Shown here: positions 18,620-26,781 of the stretch, in pieces
How positions within the stretch are numbered: position 1 is the first letter of the stretch
How the letters are laid out: every line of letters starts with the position of its first letter
Origin: Paraburkholderia phenazinium
Lineage (GTDB): Bacteria > Pseudomonadota > Gammaproteobacteria > Burkholderiales > Burkholderiaceae
DNA length: 64,000 nucleotides
NCBI RefSeq assembly: GCF_900100735.1
Contig: NZ_FNCJ01000010.1
Coordinates: 186,001 to 250,000 of the forward strand
Direction of reading: 5' to 3'
Notes under the pieces: generated by a model
What the model was told of the DNA's origin: nothing
What the model saw: the letters and a program-made list of their open reading frames with translations, nothing else
Database searches by the model: none
Program-made: the position numbers and the translations under genes

Positions 18620-19096
18620 ATGAAAACAACGAGTCGCCTGGTAGTAGCCGCAGTGATCCTCGGTTCGCTGGTTATGTCGGGTTGTGCGTATAACAGCAGT
18701 TCGGCCGATGTCTACACGGCATCGCAGGCGCAGCGCGAAGAAACGGTCCGCATGGGCACCGTCGATAGCGTGCGCGCCGTGAAGATCAGCTCGAACAACG
18801 GCCAGCCGAGCGGCCTCGGCGCTATCGGTGGCGGCGCGTTGGGTGCGGTGGCCGGCAGTGCCATCGGCGGCGGCCGCGGCTCGATCGTCACGGGCATCAT
18901 TGGCGGTATCGCCGGTGCGGTGGCCGGTAACGCGGTCGAGAACGGCGTCGCCATGCGCGATGGTCTTGAAATCACCGTGCGTCTGGATAACGGCGACATC
19001 CGCGCCATCACGCAAAGCGCGACCGGCGAAGTGTTCCAGGCCGGCGACCGGGTGCGGCTGCTCTCCAGCGGCGGCGTGACCCGCGTCACGCACTAA
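18620..19096 (+). CDS. Glycine-zipper 2TM outer-membrane lipoprotein (SlyB/PcP type)
   Basis: 158-aa lipoprotein. A signal peptide ends in the lipobox VMSGC, with Cys22 as the lipidated residue. Residues about 65-110 contain a glycine zipper (GAIGGGALGAVAGSAIGGG and GIIGGIAGAVAGNAVENG). A short beta-rich C-terminal domain follows. By family it sits in the outer membrane and may be stress-responsive. It lies 28 bases after the kinase gene and is followed by a clear terminator at 19143. Confidence 0.88.
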   Translation: MKTTSRLVVAAVILGSLVMSGCAYNSSSADVYTASQAQREETVRMGTVDSVRAVKISSNNGQPSGLGAIGGGALGAVAGSAIGGGRGSIVTGIIGGIAGAVAGNAVENGVAMRDGLEITVRLDNGDIRAITQSATGEVFQAGDRVRLLSSGGVTRVTH

Positions 19097-19142
19097 ATTC
19101 CCCTGAGCCGCTTGCGCCGCTTAGCGGCGCCGCGGCGACCTC

Positions 19143-19178
19143 AAACGCATGTGCTCCAGGGTGCATGCGTTTTTTTTC
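19143..19178 (+). terminator. Rho-independent terminator after the glycine-zipper lipoprotein
   Basis: AAACGCATG and CATGCGTTT pair across a loop of about 12 bases and are followed by a run of T. It lies 47 bases after the lipoprotein stop. Confidence 0.8.
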
Positions 19179-19238
19179 GCCTGAAGCAAACGCACAGGGG
19201 CTCACGCGCCTAAGCCAACCTGAGCCAACGCAACAGGC

Positions 19239-19275
19239 AAAAAAAATCCCGCCGCCGGAAACCCAGCGACGGGAC
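19239..19275 (-). terminator. Rho-independent terminator of the histone-like gene
   Basis: On the minus strand, GTCCCGTCG and CGGCGGGA arms are followed by eight T residues (A-run at 19239-19246 on the plus strand). It lies about 75 bases past the stop of the histone H1-like gene and faces the terminator at 19143. Confidence 0.7.
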
Positions 19276-19351
19276 GGTGATTGAGCAGCGGGACTGACTG
19301 GCTACTCAATCATCGGACACATCGGAATGTGCCTAACGACTCGTCAGCAAA

Positions 19352-19939
19352 TTACGGACGGCTGCCGGTCGGGAACGGCCATGCTGCAGCCGGGTTCAAC
19401 GCGGTCTTCACCGTAGCTGCCGGTGCTGCGCTCGTTGCCGAGGGAGCAGCAGGTGCCGGTGCAGCCTTCTTCGCAACAGCCTTCTTCGGAGCAGCAGCCT
19501 TCTTCGCAGGCGCAGCGGGGACCTTGGCAGCCTTCTTCGCAGGCGCCTTGGCAGCCTTCTTCGCAGCAGGAGCCTTGGCAGCCTTCTTCGCAGGCGCCTT
19601 CTTGGCAGCGGCCTTCTTAGCCGGTGCTGCCTTCTTGGCAACCTTCTTCGCTGCAACCTTCTTCACTGCAACTTTCTTCGCAGCAACCTTCTTCGCCGGT
19701 GCAGCCTTCTTCGCTGCAACCTTCTTCACGGCGACTTTCTTGGCTGCAACCTTCTTCGCTGCGACCTTCTTAGCCGGTGCAGCCTTCTTCGCTGCAACCT
19801 TCTTCACCGCAACTTTCTTCGCTGCGACCTTCTTCACTGCGACTTTCTTTGCAGCGACTTTCTTTGCCGGTGCTGCTTTCTTCGCTGCAACCTTCTTCAC
19901 AGCGACTTTCTTAGCGGCGGCTTTCTTTGCAGTTGCCAT
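19352..19939 (-). CDS. Histone H1-like Ala/Lys-rich DNA-binding protein
   Basis: 195-aa protein made almost wholly of AAKK, VAAKKVAVKK and APAKK repeats, ending in a less basic tail (ATVKTALNPAAAWPFPTGSRP). This is the composition of bacterial H1-like proteins, such as chlamydial Hc1/Hc2, BpH1 and the AlgP C-terminal region, which coat DNA through lysines. The second of two adjacent ATG codons is chosen because AAGGAG lies 6 bases before it and only 3 before the first. The repeats are visible in the DNA as near-identical CTTCTT-rich units, so copy number probably varies between strains. A candidate promoter lies at 19967-19995. Confidence 0.85.
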   Translation of the reverse strand: MATAKKAAAKKVAVKKVAAKKAAPAKKVAAKKVAVKKVAAKKVAVKKVAAKKAAPAKKVAAKKVAAKKVAVKKVAAKKAAPAKKVAAKKVAVKKVAAKKVAKKAAPAKKAAAKKAPAKKAAKAPAAKKAAKAPAKKAAKVPAAPAKKAAAPKKAVAKKAAPAPAAPSATSAAPAATVKTALNPAAAWPFPTGSRP

Positions 19940-19966
19940 CATTTTCTCCTTCAGGTTTTCAGATGA

Positions 19967-19995
19967 GAGTTAGTTCAAACTACACCCTTCGTCAA
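19967..19995 (-). promoter_or_regulatory. Candidate sigma70 promoter of the histone-like gene
   Basis: Minus strand TTGACG (19995-19990), 17-base spacer, TAACTC (19972-19967). About 20-25 bases of leader would precede the ribosome binding site AAGGAG. Confidence 0.55.
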
Positions 19996-20388
19996 AACCC
20001 GCTTCCCGCGGACGCTTCTCAGGGCGCGCGCTACGAAGCGGGCTATTCATCGGCGTACGCAGGTGCCGCGCGCTTACGCTAATGAATACGGTAAGGCACG
20101 CCGTGCCATCGGGCACCGCGCGCCAAGTCCAGTCAGCGTCGAATTCCGACGCCGGCAATCGTTTGATCGGGCCGCCGGCCATTGGGCCAGCGGCTTTTTC
20201 CGGGGGGAAGTTTGCCCATCCCACTGAAGGGTTCGCAAAGTGCCTGTCATGTTTGTGGGCCGCTAAGGCACCGGGCACGCTTTGCATCAGGCGGTTCTGC
20301 TCCTAACCATAACTGCCGCGGCCTCGGCCAGCGGCACCCCATCAAAGAGTTCGCAATCCAACTGCGTTCAACCGCAGCGCACCCGGGA
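19996..20388. other. Intergenic region between histone-like gene and nrdB
   Basis: Nearly 400 bases with no supported gene. Both strands carry open frames (74 codons plus, 105 codons minus) that overlap each other and have no ribosome binding site or recognisable domain. A weak CTGCG/CGCAG hairpin lies just past the nrdB stop but has no T-run. It may hold the nrdB transcript end or a degenerate repeat; nothing firmer is visible. Confidence 0.5.
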
Positions 20389-21645
20389 TTACTCCCAGCT
20401 CAGCGCACCGCCGGTCTGATATTCAATCACTCGCGTCTCGAAGAAGTTGCGTTCCTTCTTCAGGTCGATCATCTCGCTCATCCACGGGAACGGGTTTTCC
20501 TCGTTCGGGTACAGCGGATCGAGACCGATCTGCTGGCAACGGCGGTTGCAGATGAAACGCAGATAGCTCTTGAACATCGACGCATTGAGGCCGAGCACCC
20601 CGCGCGGCATCGTGTCTTCTGCGTAACGATATTCAAGGTCGACCGCTTGCTTGAAGATTTCGCGGATTTCCGCGCGGAACTCAGCCGTCCACAAGTGCGG
20701 ATTTTCGAGTTTGATCTGGTTGATCAGGTCGATGCCGAAATTGCAGTGCATCGACTCGTCGCGCAGGATGTACTGGTACTGTTCCGCGGCGCCGGTCATC
20801 TTGTTCTGGCGGCCAAGCGCCAGGATTTGGGTAAAGCCGACGTAGAAGAACAGCCCTTCCATCACACAGGCGAACACGATCAGCGAGCGCAGCAGCGTCT
20901 GGTCTGCCTCGACAGTCCCGGTCTTGAAGGCCGGATCGGTCAGCACGTGGATGTACGGAATCAGGAATTCGTCTTTCGCGCGGATCGAGGAAACCTCGTG
21001 GTACGCGTTGAAGATCTCGCCTTCGTCGAGACCCAGCGATTCGACGATGTACTGGTAGGCGTGCGTGTGGATCGCCTCTTCGAACGCCTGGCGCAGCAGG
21101 AACTGGCGGCATTCAGGCGCCGTGATGTGGCGGTAGGTGCCCAGCACGATGTTGTTGGCGGCGAGCGAATCAGCCGTGACGAAGAAACCGAGGTTGCGCT
21201 TGACGATGCGGCGCTCGTCTTCGGTCAGGCCGTTCGGGTCTTTCCACAGGGCGATGTCGCGGGACATGTTGATTTCCTGCGGCATCCAGTGGTTCGCGCA
21301 ACCGGACAGATACTTCTCCCACGCCCACTTGTACTTGAACGGCACCAGCTGATTGACGTCCGTCTGGCCGTTGATGATGCGCTTGTCGGCGACATTCACG
21401 CGCGCTTCGGAGACGGCGGCCGGAACGGCAGCGTCACCTTGAGCGGCAGATTGGGTAGCGGCACGGGCAGCGACGGGAGCGACAGCGATGTCGTTCGCGA
21501 AGATTTCCTGAGCCGAGGGAGCGTGAGGAGCGGGACGCGTTCCGACTTGCGTACCGACAGCCGATCCCGAAGCGTTGCGCAACTCATTCAGTTGCGTAGC
21601 GCTCGAGGGAGTTACGGCAGTGATCTCGTCATCCCAGTTGAGCAT
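20389..21645 (-). CDS. nrdB: Ribonucleoside-diphosphate reductase beta subunit, class Ia
   Basis: 418-aa radical-generating subunit. Di-iron ligands Asp159 (FVTADS), Glu190 and His193, and the radical Tyr197 in [17 protein letters not shown] match Asp84, Glu115, His118 and Tyr122 of E. coli NrdB. It therefore uses a tyrosyl radical. The first 85 or so residues are an Ala-rich extension absent from E. coli NrdB (376 aa). The ATG giving MLNWDDE is chosen because GGTGA precedes it at good spacing; a further upstream start would add five residues. The gene is downstream of nrdA on the same strand but separated by over 600 bases. TTTAAC and TACAAA in the gap could give it its own promoter. Confidence 0.95.
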   Translation of the reverse strand: MLNWDDEITAVTPSSATQLNELRNASGSAVGTQVGTRPAPHAPSAQEIFANDIAVAPVAARAATQSAAQGDAAVPAAVSEARVNVADKRIINGQTDVNQLVPFKYKWAWEKYLSGCANHWMPQEINMSRDIALWKDPNGLTEDERRIVKRNLGFFVTADSLAANNIVLGTYRHITAPECRQFLLRQAFEEAIHTHAYQYIVESLGLDEGEIFNAYHEVSSIRAKDEFLIPYIHVLTDPAFKTGTVEADQTLLRSLIVFACVMEGLFFYVGFTQILALGRQNKMTGAAEQYQYILRDESMHCNFGIDLINQIKLENPHLWTAEFRAEIREIFKQAVDLEYRYAEDTMPRGVLGLNASMFKSYLRFICNRRCQQIGLDPLYPNEENPFPWMSEMIDLKKERNFFETRVIEYQTGGALSWE

Positions 21646-22287
21646 AAATGTCACCATCAATTTAGAACGGTTTGTACCATCTTTTCACGAGCGTTAAAAG
21701 AGTTCGCTGATGAAAAATCCTGTTTTCGATTCGCGTTGCTACGTTCATACAACACTTTGGTCAACAGACTGTCTCTGACGCCTCATGCGAAGCGATCAAA
21801 ACATGTGTTGTCGAAGTGCTTCGCTGTCTCGAGAGCGCATCGATTCGAAGTGATTTCGATGCACTGCAAAGTGTGTTGCCTGGCTTTAAGTGCGTCGCCC
21901 TGGCTGTTGCTATTTCGTCAGCACGAGCAAGGCGAAGTTCAATGTGTCGAGAGAGCTGGCTAGCTTGAATGGCTTGCGTGCTGAGCGCTTCATGTCGAGC
22001 GCGTCGTGTTGCCTGTTGCCGCTTGTTGCTGCTTGTTGCTGCTTCCTGCTGCTTGGCTGCTTGTCCTGCGTTTTGCTGCTTCGCTGCATCGGCTGGTTGA
22101 GCGGTGCGGCTGCGGTCTACGCCACCACTCCGCTCTTCAGCCTGCTCTACATCTTCTTCTGCATCCCGCTTTGCTTTGCTTCGTTCGGGTAACTACGGGT
22201 AACGATGAACCGCAGACCAAACAGAAGCTCGCGCAAGACGAGTGCCCGGTCGATGCCTGACGAATGCCAGGCATCGACGCATGCGTG
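21646..22287. other. nrdA-nrdB intergenic region with TTGCTGC-type low-complexity tract
   Basis: About 640 bases between the two reductase genes. Near nrdB lies a possible nrdB promoter (TTTAAC, 16 bases, TACAAA on the minus strand, around 21675-21705). At about 22010-22090 there are many imperfect copies of TTGCTGC/CTGCTTG. A 59-codon minus-strand frame (21910-22089) beginning MQRSSKTQDK and Gln/Lys/Ser-rich covers this tract, with no ribosome binding site. No NrdR or DnaA box was found here, unlike the region upstream of nrdA. Confidence 0.5.
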
Positions 22288-25200
22288 TTACTGGCAAGCC
22301 TCGCACTCGTCGAAGCCCGGGTCGCCCGGACGCATCATGCACACCGGACCGTCCGCTTCGGGAGCCGCTTCGACCGCGACTGCCGGCGCTGCTGCTGCCG
22401 CTTGCAGACCGCCCGACGCTGCGCCACCGGCGATGCCGAAGCCGCCTGCCGCGCCGCCGCCGACACCGCCCGCGCCACCCGAACCTTCACCGCCGCCCGA
22501 GGACACCGCGTTCAGTGCGCCGTGCGCCACCGTCGACTTCTCGACGTGGGTCGCCGCCATCGTGCGGAGGTAATAGGTGGTCTTCAGACCGCGCAGCCAT
22601 GCAAGCTTGTAGACCTCGTCGAGCTTCTTGCCCGACGCGCCGCCCATATAGATGTTCAGCGACTGCGCCTGGTCGATCCACTTCTGACGACGCGAAGCCG
22701 CTTCGACCAGCCACTTCGGATCGACTTCGAACGCCGTGGCGTAGATCGCGCGCAGGTCGGCCGGGATGCGGTCGATGCGCGAGAGCGTGCCGTCGAAGTA
22801 CTTCAGGTCGGCGACCATCACTTCGTCCCACAGGCCGCGCGCCTTCAGGTCGCGCACCAGGTAGTCGTTGACCACCGTGAATTCGCCCGACAGGTTCGAC
22901 TTCACATACAGGTTCTGGAAGGTCGGTTCGATGCAAGCCGACACGCCGATGATGTTGGAGATCGTCGCCGTCGGCGCGATCGCCACGCAGTTCGAGTTGC
23001 GCATGCCGTACGTTGCGATGCGGGAACGCAGCTCCGTCCAGTCCATCGACTCGCTCGAATCCACTTCCACATAGCCACCGCGTGCTTCGGCGAGCAGCTT
23101 CAGGGTGTCCTGCGGGAGGATGCCGCGATCCCACAGCGAACCGCGGTAGCTCGAGTAACGGCCGCGCTCTTGCGCCAGTTCGGTGGATGCGTAGTAAGCG
23201 TAGTAGCAAACCGCTTCCATCGACGTATCCGCGAACTTGACCGCCTCTTCCGACGCGTACGGCGTGCGCAGCAGGTGCAGGCAGTCCTGGAAGCCCATGA
23301 TGCCCATACCGACCGGACGGTGCTTCAGGTTCGAGTTACGCGCCTTGGCGACGGCGTAGTAGTTGATGTCGATCACGTTGTCGAGCATGCGCATCGCCAC
23401 GCTGATGGTGCGCTTGAGCTTGTCGTGGTCGAGCACCAGGGTGCCGTCCGCCTGCTCCTTCAGGTGGGCGACCAGGTTCACCGAGCCCAGGTTACAGACG
23501 GCGATTTCGCTGTCGCTGGTGTTCAGCGTGATTTCCGTGCACAGGTTCGACGAGTGGACGACGCCCACGTGCTGCTGCGGCGAACGGATGTTGCACGGAT
23601 CCTTGAACGTGATCCACGGATGGCCGGTTTCGAACAGCATGCCGAGCATCTTGCGCCACAGTTGCGCCGCCGGGATCTTCTTGAACAGCTTGATCTCGCC
23701 GCGTGCGACCTTGTCTTCGTAAGCTGTGTAAGCCATTTCGAACTCGGCGCCGAACTTGTCGTGCAGATCCGGGCAGGTGGACGGCGAGAACAGCGTCCAG
23801 TCGCCGCCTTCGTGCACGCGCTTCATGAACAGGTCGGGAATCCAGTTCGCCGTGTTCATGTCGTGGGTACGGCGACGGTCGTCACCGGTGTTCTTGCGCA
23901 GCTCGAGGAATTCTTCGATGTCCAGGTGCCACGATTCCAGGTACGCGCACACCGCGCCCTTGCGCTTGCCGCCCTGGTTCACGGCCACAGCCGTGTCGTT
24001 GACCACCTTCAGGAACGGCACCACGCCTTGCGACTTGCCGTTGGTGCCCTTGATGTGCGAACCGAGTGCACGCACACGCGTCCAGTCGTTGCCGAGGCCG
24101 CCGGCGAACTTCGACAGCAGCGCATTTTCCTTCAGCGCTTCGTAGATGCCGTCGAGGTCGTCTTCCACCGTCGTCAGGTAGCACGACGACAGTTGCGAGC
24201 GATGCGTGCCCGAGTTGAACAGCGTCGGCGTGGACGACATGAAGTCGAAGCTCGACAGCACGTTGTAAAACTCGATGGCGCGCGCTTCGCGGTCGATCTC
24301 GTTCAGCGACAGGCCCATTGCGACACGCATAAAGAATGCCTGCGGCATTTCGATGCGCACGCCATCGTGATGCAGGAAGTAGCGGTCATACAGCGTTTGC
24401 AGACCGAGGTAGCCGAATTGCAGGTCGCGGCTGTTGTCGAGCGCGGCGCCCAGGCGCTTCAGGTCGAACTGCTGGAGCTTGTCGTCGAGCAGGCCGGCGC
24501 CGATGCCGCGCTTGATGAACTGCGGGAAGTAGTCGGCGTAACGGTTGGCCATTTCGCCTTGCGTGACTTCCTCTTCGAGGATCTCGCGGCGGATCGTGTG
24601 CAGCAGGATGCGTGCGGTGACCTGGCTGTACGCCGGGTCTTTTTCGATCATCGTGCGCGCAGCGAGGATGGCCGAGTCGTAGACCTGGCTCATCGGCACG
24701 CCGTCGTACAGGTTCTTCACCGTTTCCGCGACGATCGGCTCGGCGCTCACGGCGTCGCCCAGGTTCGCACAGGCCGACTCGATGATGCCGCGCAGCGCCA
24801 CCATATCCAGCGGACGCACGACGCCGCCGTCCGTGACGGTCAGGCCAAGCGAGCCGTTCGGCGCTTCAACCGCGTCATGGCTGCGCTCCTGGGTGCGCTT
24901 CTCGCGATACAGGACGTACGCCCGAGCGACGTTGTGCTCGCCGCCGCGCATCAGCGCGAGTTCGACCTGATCCTGGATGTCTTCAATATGGAAGGTGCCG
25001 CCGTTCGGACGGCTGCGCAGCAGTGCGCGCACCACGCTTTGTGTGAGTTGCTCGACCAGTTCGCGCACGCGTGCCGATGCCGCGCCTTGACCACCGTTGA
25101 CGGCGAGGAACGCCTTCGTCACGGCAATGGCGATCTTCGACGGCTCGAACGACACCACGCTGCCGTTGCGGCGAATCACCTTGTAGTCGGCGAAGGTTGC

Positions 25201-25299
25201 CTGCGGTGCGAGCGCCTGTGCGCCCGGCGCCTGGCCGCCGAAGTTTTGGCCAGCGGATGCGCCCTCGTACCGGGTCGACGCGTTATCGGTGGTTTGCAT
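22288..25299 (-). CDS. nrdA: Ribonucleoside-diphosphate reductase alpha subunit, class Ia
   Basis: 1003-aa catalytic subunit that converts ribonucleotides to deoxyribonucleotides with NrdB. An ATP-cone allosteric domain is at about 35-125 (VIRRNGSVVSFEPSKIAIAV). The catalytic region includes SSCYLTTVEDD, the NLCTEITLN segment with active-site Cys, and the PTATISNIIG substrate loop. After residue about 930 comes an unusually long Gly/Ala-rich linker leading to the C-terminal redox pair Cys999 and Cys1002 (CEACQ), which re-reduces the active site. The ATG chosen has AGGAG at 8 bases; a TTG two codons upstream is less likely. NrdR-box-like and DnaA-box-like sites lie upstream. Confidence 0.96.
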   Translation of the reverse strand: MQTTDNASTRYEGASAGQNFGGQAPGAQALAPQATFADYKVIRRNGSVVSFEPSKIAIAVTKAFLAVNGGQGAASARVRELVEQLTQSVVRALLRSRPNGGTFHIEDIQDQVELALMRGGEHNVARAYVLYREKRTQERSHDAVEAPNGSLGLTVTDGGVVRPLDMVALRGIIESACANLGDAVSAEPIVAETVKNLYDGVPMSQVYDSAILAARTMIEKDPAYSQVTARILLHTIRREILEEEVTQGEMANRYADYFPQFIKRGIGAGLLDDKLQQFDLKRLGAALDNSRDLQFGYLGLQTLYDRYFLHHDGVRIEMPQAFFMRVAMGLSLNEIDREARAIEFYNVLSSFDFMSSTPTLFNSGTHRSQLSSCYLTTVEDDLDGIYEALKENALLSKFAGGLGNDWTRVRALGSHIKGTNGKSQGVVPFLKVVNDTAVAVNQGGKRKGAVCAYLESWHLDIEEFLELRKNTGDDRRRTHDMNTANWIPDLFMKRVHEGGDWTLFSPSTCPDLHDKFGAEFEMAYTAYEDKVARGEIKLFKKIPAAQLWRKMLGMLFETGHPWITFKDPCNIRSPQQHVGVVHSSNLCTEITLNTSDSEIAVCNLGSVNLVAHLKEQADGTLVLDHDKLKRTISVAMRMLDNVIDINYYAVAKARNSNLKHRPVGMGIMGFQDCLHLLRTPYASEEAVKFADTSMEAVCYYAYYASTELAQERGRYSSYRGSLWDRGILPQDTLKLLAEARGGYVEVDSSESMDWTELRSRIATYGMRNSNCVAIAPTATISNIIGVSACIEPTFQNLYVKSNLSGEFTVVNDYLVRDLKARGLWDEVMVADLKYFDGTLSRIDRIPADLRAIYATAFEVDPKWLVEAASRRQKWIDQAQSLNIYMGGASGKKLDEVYKLAWLRGLKTTYYLRTMAATHVEKSTVAHGALNAVSSGGGEGSGGAGGVGGGAAGGFGIAGGAASGGLQAAAAAPAVAVEAAPEADGPVCMMRPGDPGFDECEACQ

Positions 25300-25609
25300 G
25301 TGCAAAGCTCCTGGTCCTGGAAGTGTGCGAAGAGATTTCGCGGATTAATACGAACGCTGCGCCGCGGCGAGCGCAAACGATGGGGGGCAGGAAAAAAGCC
25401 GGCTGAGCCGAGTGGCGGGATGCGACAGCAATGAAGCCAGGTTCGAATCGTTGGTGGTCTTCATTGTCTGTGTCGCGATCACTTGCCAAGCCCTTTTCCT
25501 GAATACCGCTGGATGCTGCCGGCTCTCTACCGGCTGCACCGCAGGAATGTTTTTTTCGTCGTCTGGAATGCTTGCGGCGCCATGCTCGATGAGTGGGGCG
25601 CCGCGCAAC
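25300..25609 (-). other. nrdA leader region
   Basis: About 310 bases between the DnaA-like boxes and the nrdA start. It contains a short hairpin (CGGC-TCA-GCCG) followed by GC and six T on the minus strand at 25392-25410, which looks like a weak intrinsic terminator, and otherwise only unsupported short open frames. Confidence 0.4.
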
Positions 25610-25642
25610 TTATACACTCAGTTATGCACAGAGTTATACACA
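25610..25642 (+). promoter_or_regulatory. Three DnaA-box-like sites upstream of nrdA
   Basis: TTATACACT (25610-25618), TTATGCACA (25622-25630) and TTATACACA (25634-25642) recur every 12 bases. The last two match the known DnaA box TTATNCACA exactly and the first differs only at the final base. DnaA regulates nrdAB in E. coli, which makes DnaA control plausible here. Confidence 0.65.
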
Positions 25643-25646
25643 CCAG

Positions 25647-25693
25647 ACACAAGATATAGTGCGAAACTGAATCTACGGCACCAAGTATAGTGG
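25647..25693 (-). promoter_or_regulatory. NrdR-box pair and probable nrdA promoter
   Basis: Two related 16-mers, ACACAAGATATAGTGC (25647-25662) and GCACCAAGTATAGTGG (25678-25693), start 31 bases apart. This resembles the known NrdR box (about ACACWATATATWGTGT) and its usual three-helical-turn spacing in ribonucleotide reductase promoters. AT-rich TATACT and TATATC hexamers on the minus strand inside the boxes could be -10 elements, so NrdR binding would block polymerase. The resulting leader to nrdA would be over 300 bases. Confidence 0.7.
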
Positions 25694-25839
25694 AGTTTCA
25701 GGACAGCGCAAATTGATTTATTTGGCGTGCCGGGCTTGACTTTTCATAGCGCGCCGCATGACGGCGCTGCCCGGAGAACAAGGCAGCGCCTTGCTCTGCG
25801 CATATTTCGCAAAGATGGACGAGGCGCCGCGCGGGGTCG

Positions 25840-26436
25840 TTACGGCGTTTTGGAAAACTTGAGATAGGGGAAGTACTGATCCGCGAGGCGGGTGTCGCGT
25901 TGCAGGCGAGGCCACTCGAAATGCGGCCCAGGATCGGTCTTGCGACCCGGCGCAATGTCCGAGTGACCGGCAAGTGCCTCGACCGGATAGCGGGCCGTCA
26001 GCGTCTTCACCAGCGCGCCCAGCGTCTCGTATTGCTCCGCTTCGAACGCGGTAGCGTCGCTGCCTTCGAGCTCGATGCCGATCGAGAAGTCGTTGCAGCG
26101 CTCGCGGCCGAAAAAATTCGATGCGCCAGCATGCCACGCACGCTGATCGCACGAGACATATTGCTCGAGCGCGCCGTCGCGGTGGATCACGAAATGCGCC
26201 GAGACGCGCACGCCGCGCAGATGGGTGTCGTAGTACGGGTGCGCATCGCAATCGAGACGGTTCAGGAACAGTTCAGCAATCGCCGTGCCGCCGAACTCGC
26301 CGGGCGGCAGACTCATGTTGTGCACCACGATCAGGCTCGGCACCGCGCCTTCGGGACGCGCTTCGAAGTTCGGCGACGGCAGCTTGCGCGCGGCCGTCAC
26401 CCAACCTTCGGCGTCGACGGTGAAGCCAACGGTCAT
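25840..26436 (-). CDS. ampD: 1,6-anhydro-N-acetylmuramyl-L-alanine amidase
   Basis: 198-aa cytoplasmic zinc amidase of the AmpD type that cleaves the peptide from anhydro-muropeptides during murein recycling. Zinc ligands are His39 (VVHNMS), His158 (LAGHSDIAPGRKTDPG) and Asp168, with the catalytic Glu122 in FSIGIELEG. No signal peptide, as expected for AmpD. The start is the ATG overlapping the upstream gene stop by 4 bases (ATGA). In other bacteria loss of ampD raises AmpC beta-lactamase; no ampC or ampR is in this window. It complements mpl at 9255-10694. Confidence 0.93.
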   Translation of the reverse strand: MTVGFTVDAEGWVTAARKLPSPNFEARPEGAVPSLIVVHNMSLPPGEFGGTAIAELFLNRLDCDAHPYYDTHLRGVRVSAHFVIHRDGALEQYVSCDQRAWHAGASNFFGRERCNDFSIGIELEGSDATAFEAEQYETLGALVKTLTARYPVEALAGHSDIAPGRKTDPGPHFEWPRLQRDTRLADQYFPYLKFSKTP

Positions 26437-26774
26437 CGGGCGTCGCGACCCGTTGGTCGCGCAGCGTGACGTTGCGCGTGAGCCGGGCAGCAGAACGGCT
26501 CGCCGGCGACCACCACCGAGTCGCTCGCCGGCGCGTGCACGCCGCATTCGACACAACGGATCATCGGCTCCGGGAGTTGCGGCGACTTCGCCGCGCGGGC
26601 TTGCGCGCCAGCACCTGCGGCCGCGCCGTTACCGGCAGTACGGCCGCTGTTGGCGCCAGCGGGACCACCAGGAGCACCGGTACGCTGCGCGTTGTGTGCT
26701 TCGGCGCGACGCAGCGCCTTCACCAGCCATTGGCCGATGACGAACATCAGGATCAGCAGGAAAATTTGTCGCAT
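26433..26774 (-). CDS. PP0621-like small membrane protein
   Basis: 113-aa protein. An N-terminal hydrophobic helix (IFLLILMFVIGQWLV, residues 4-18) is followed by a basic stretch and an Ala/Gly-rich linker. The C-terminal segment contains CVECG and a later Cys with HAQRH, which together resemble a small metal-binding knuckle. This is the arrangement of the PP0621 family, of unknown function. It lies between a CcsA-like gene and ampD with 7-base and 4-base junctions, so the three are likely one operon. Confidence 0.75.
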   Translation of the reverse strand: MRQIFLLILMFVIGQWLVKALRRAEAHNAQRTGAPGGPAGANSGRTAGNGAAAGAGAQARAAKSPQLPEPMIRCVECGVHAPASDSVVVAGEPFCCPAHAQRHAARPTGRDAR

Positions 26775-26781
26775 GGAACGA

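Noticed and set aside
19408-19656. Arg/Leu-rich frame inside the histone-like gene
   Set aside because: A shifted-frame shadow of the repeats, not an independent gene.
22264-25434. Long plus-strand open frame opposite nrdA
   Set aside because: Antisense shadow rich in Arg, His and Val; nrdA is unequivocal.
25345-25464. 39-codon minus-strand frame (MKTTNDSN...) just upstream of nrdA as a possible leader peptide
   Set aside because: No ribosome binding site before the ATG and no codon run suggestive of attenuation.
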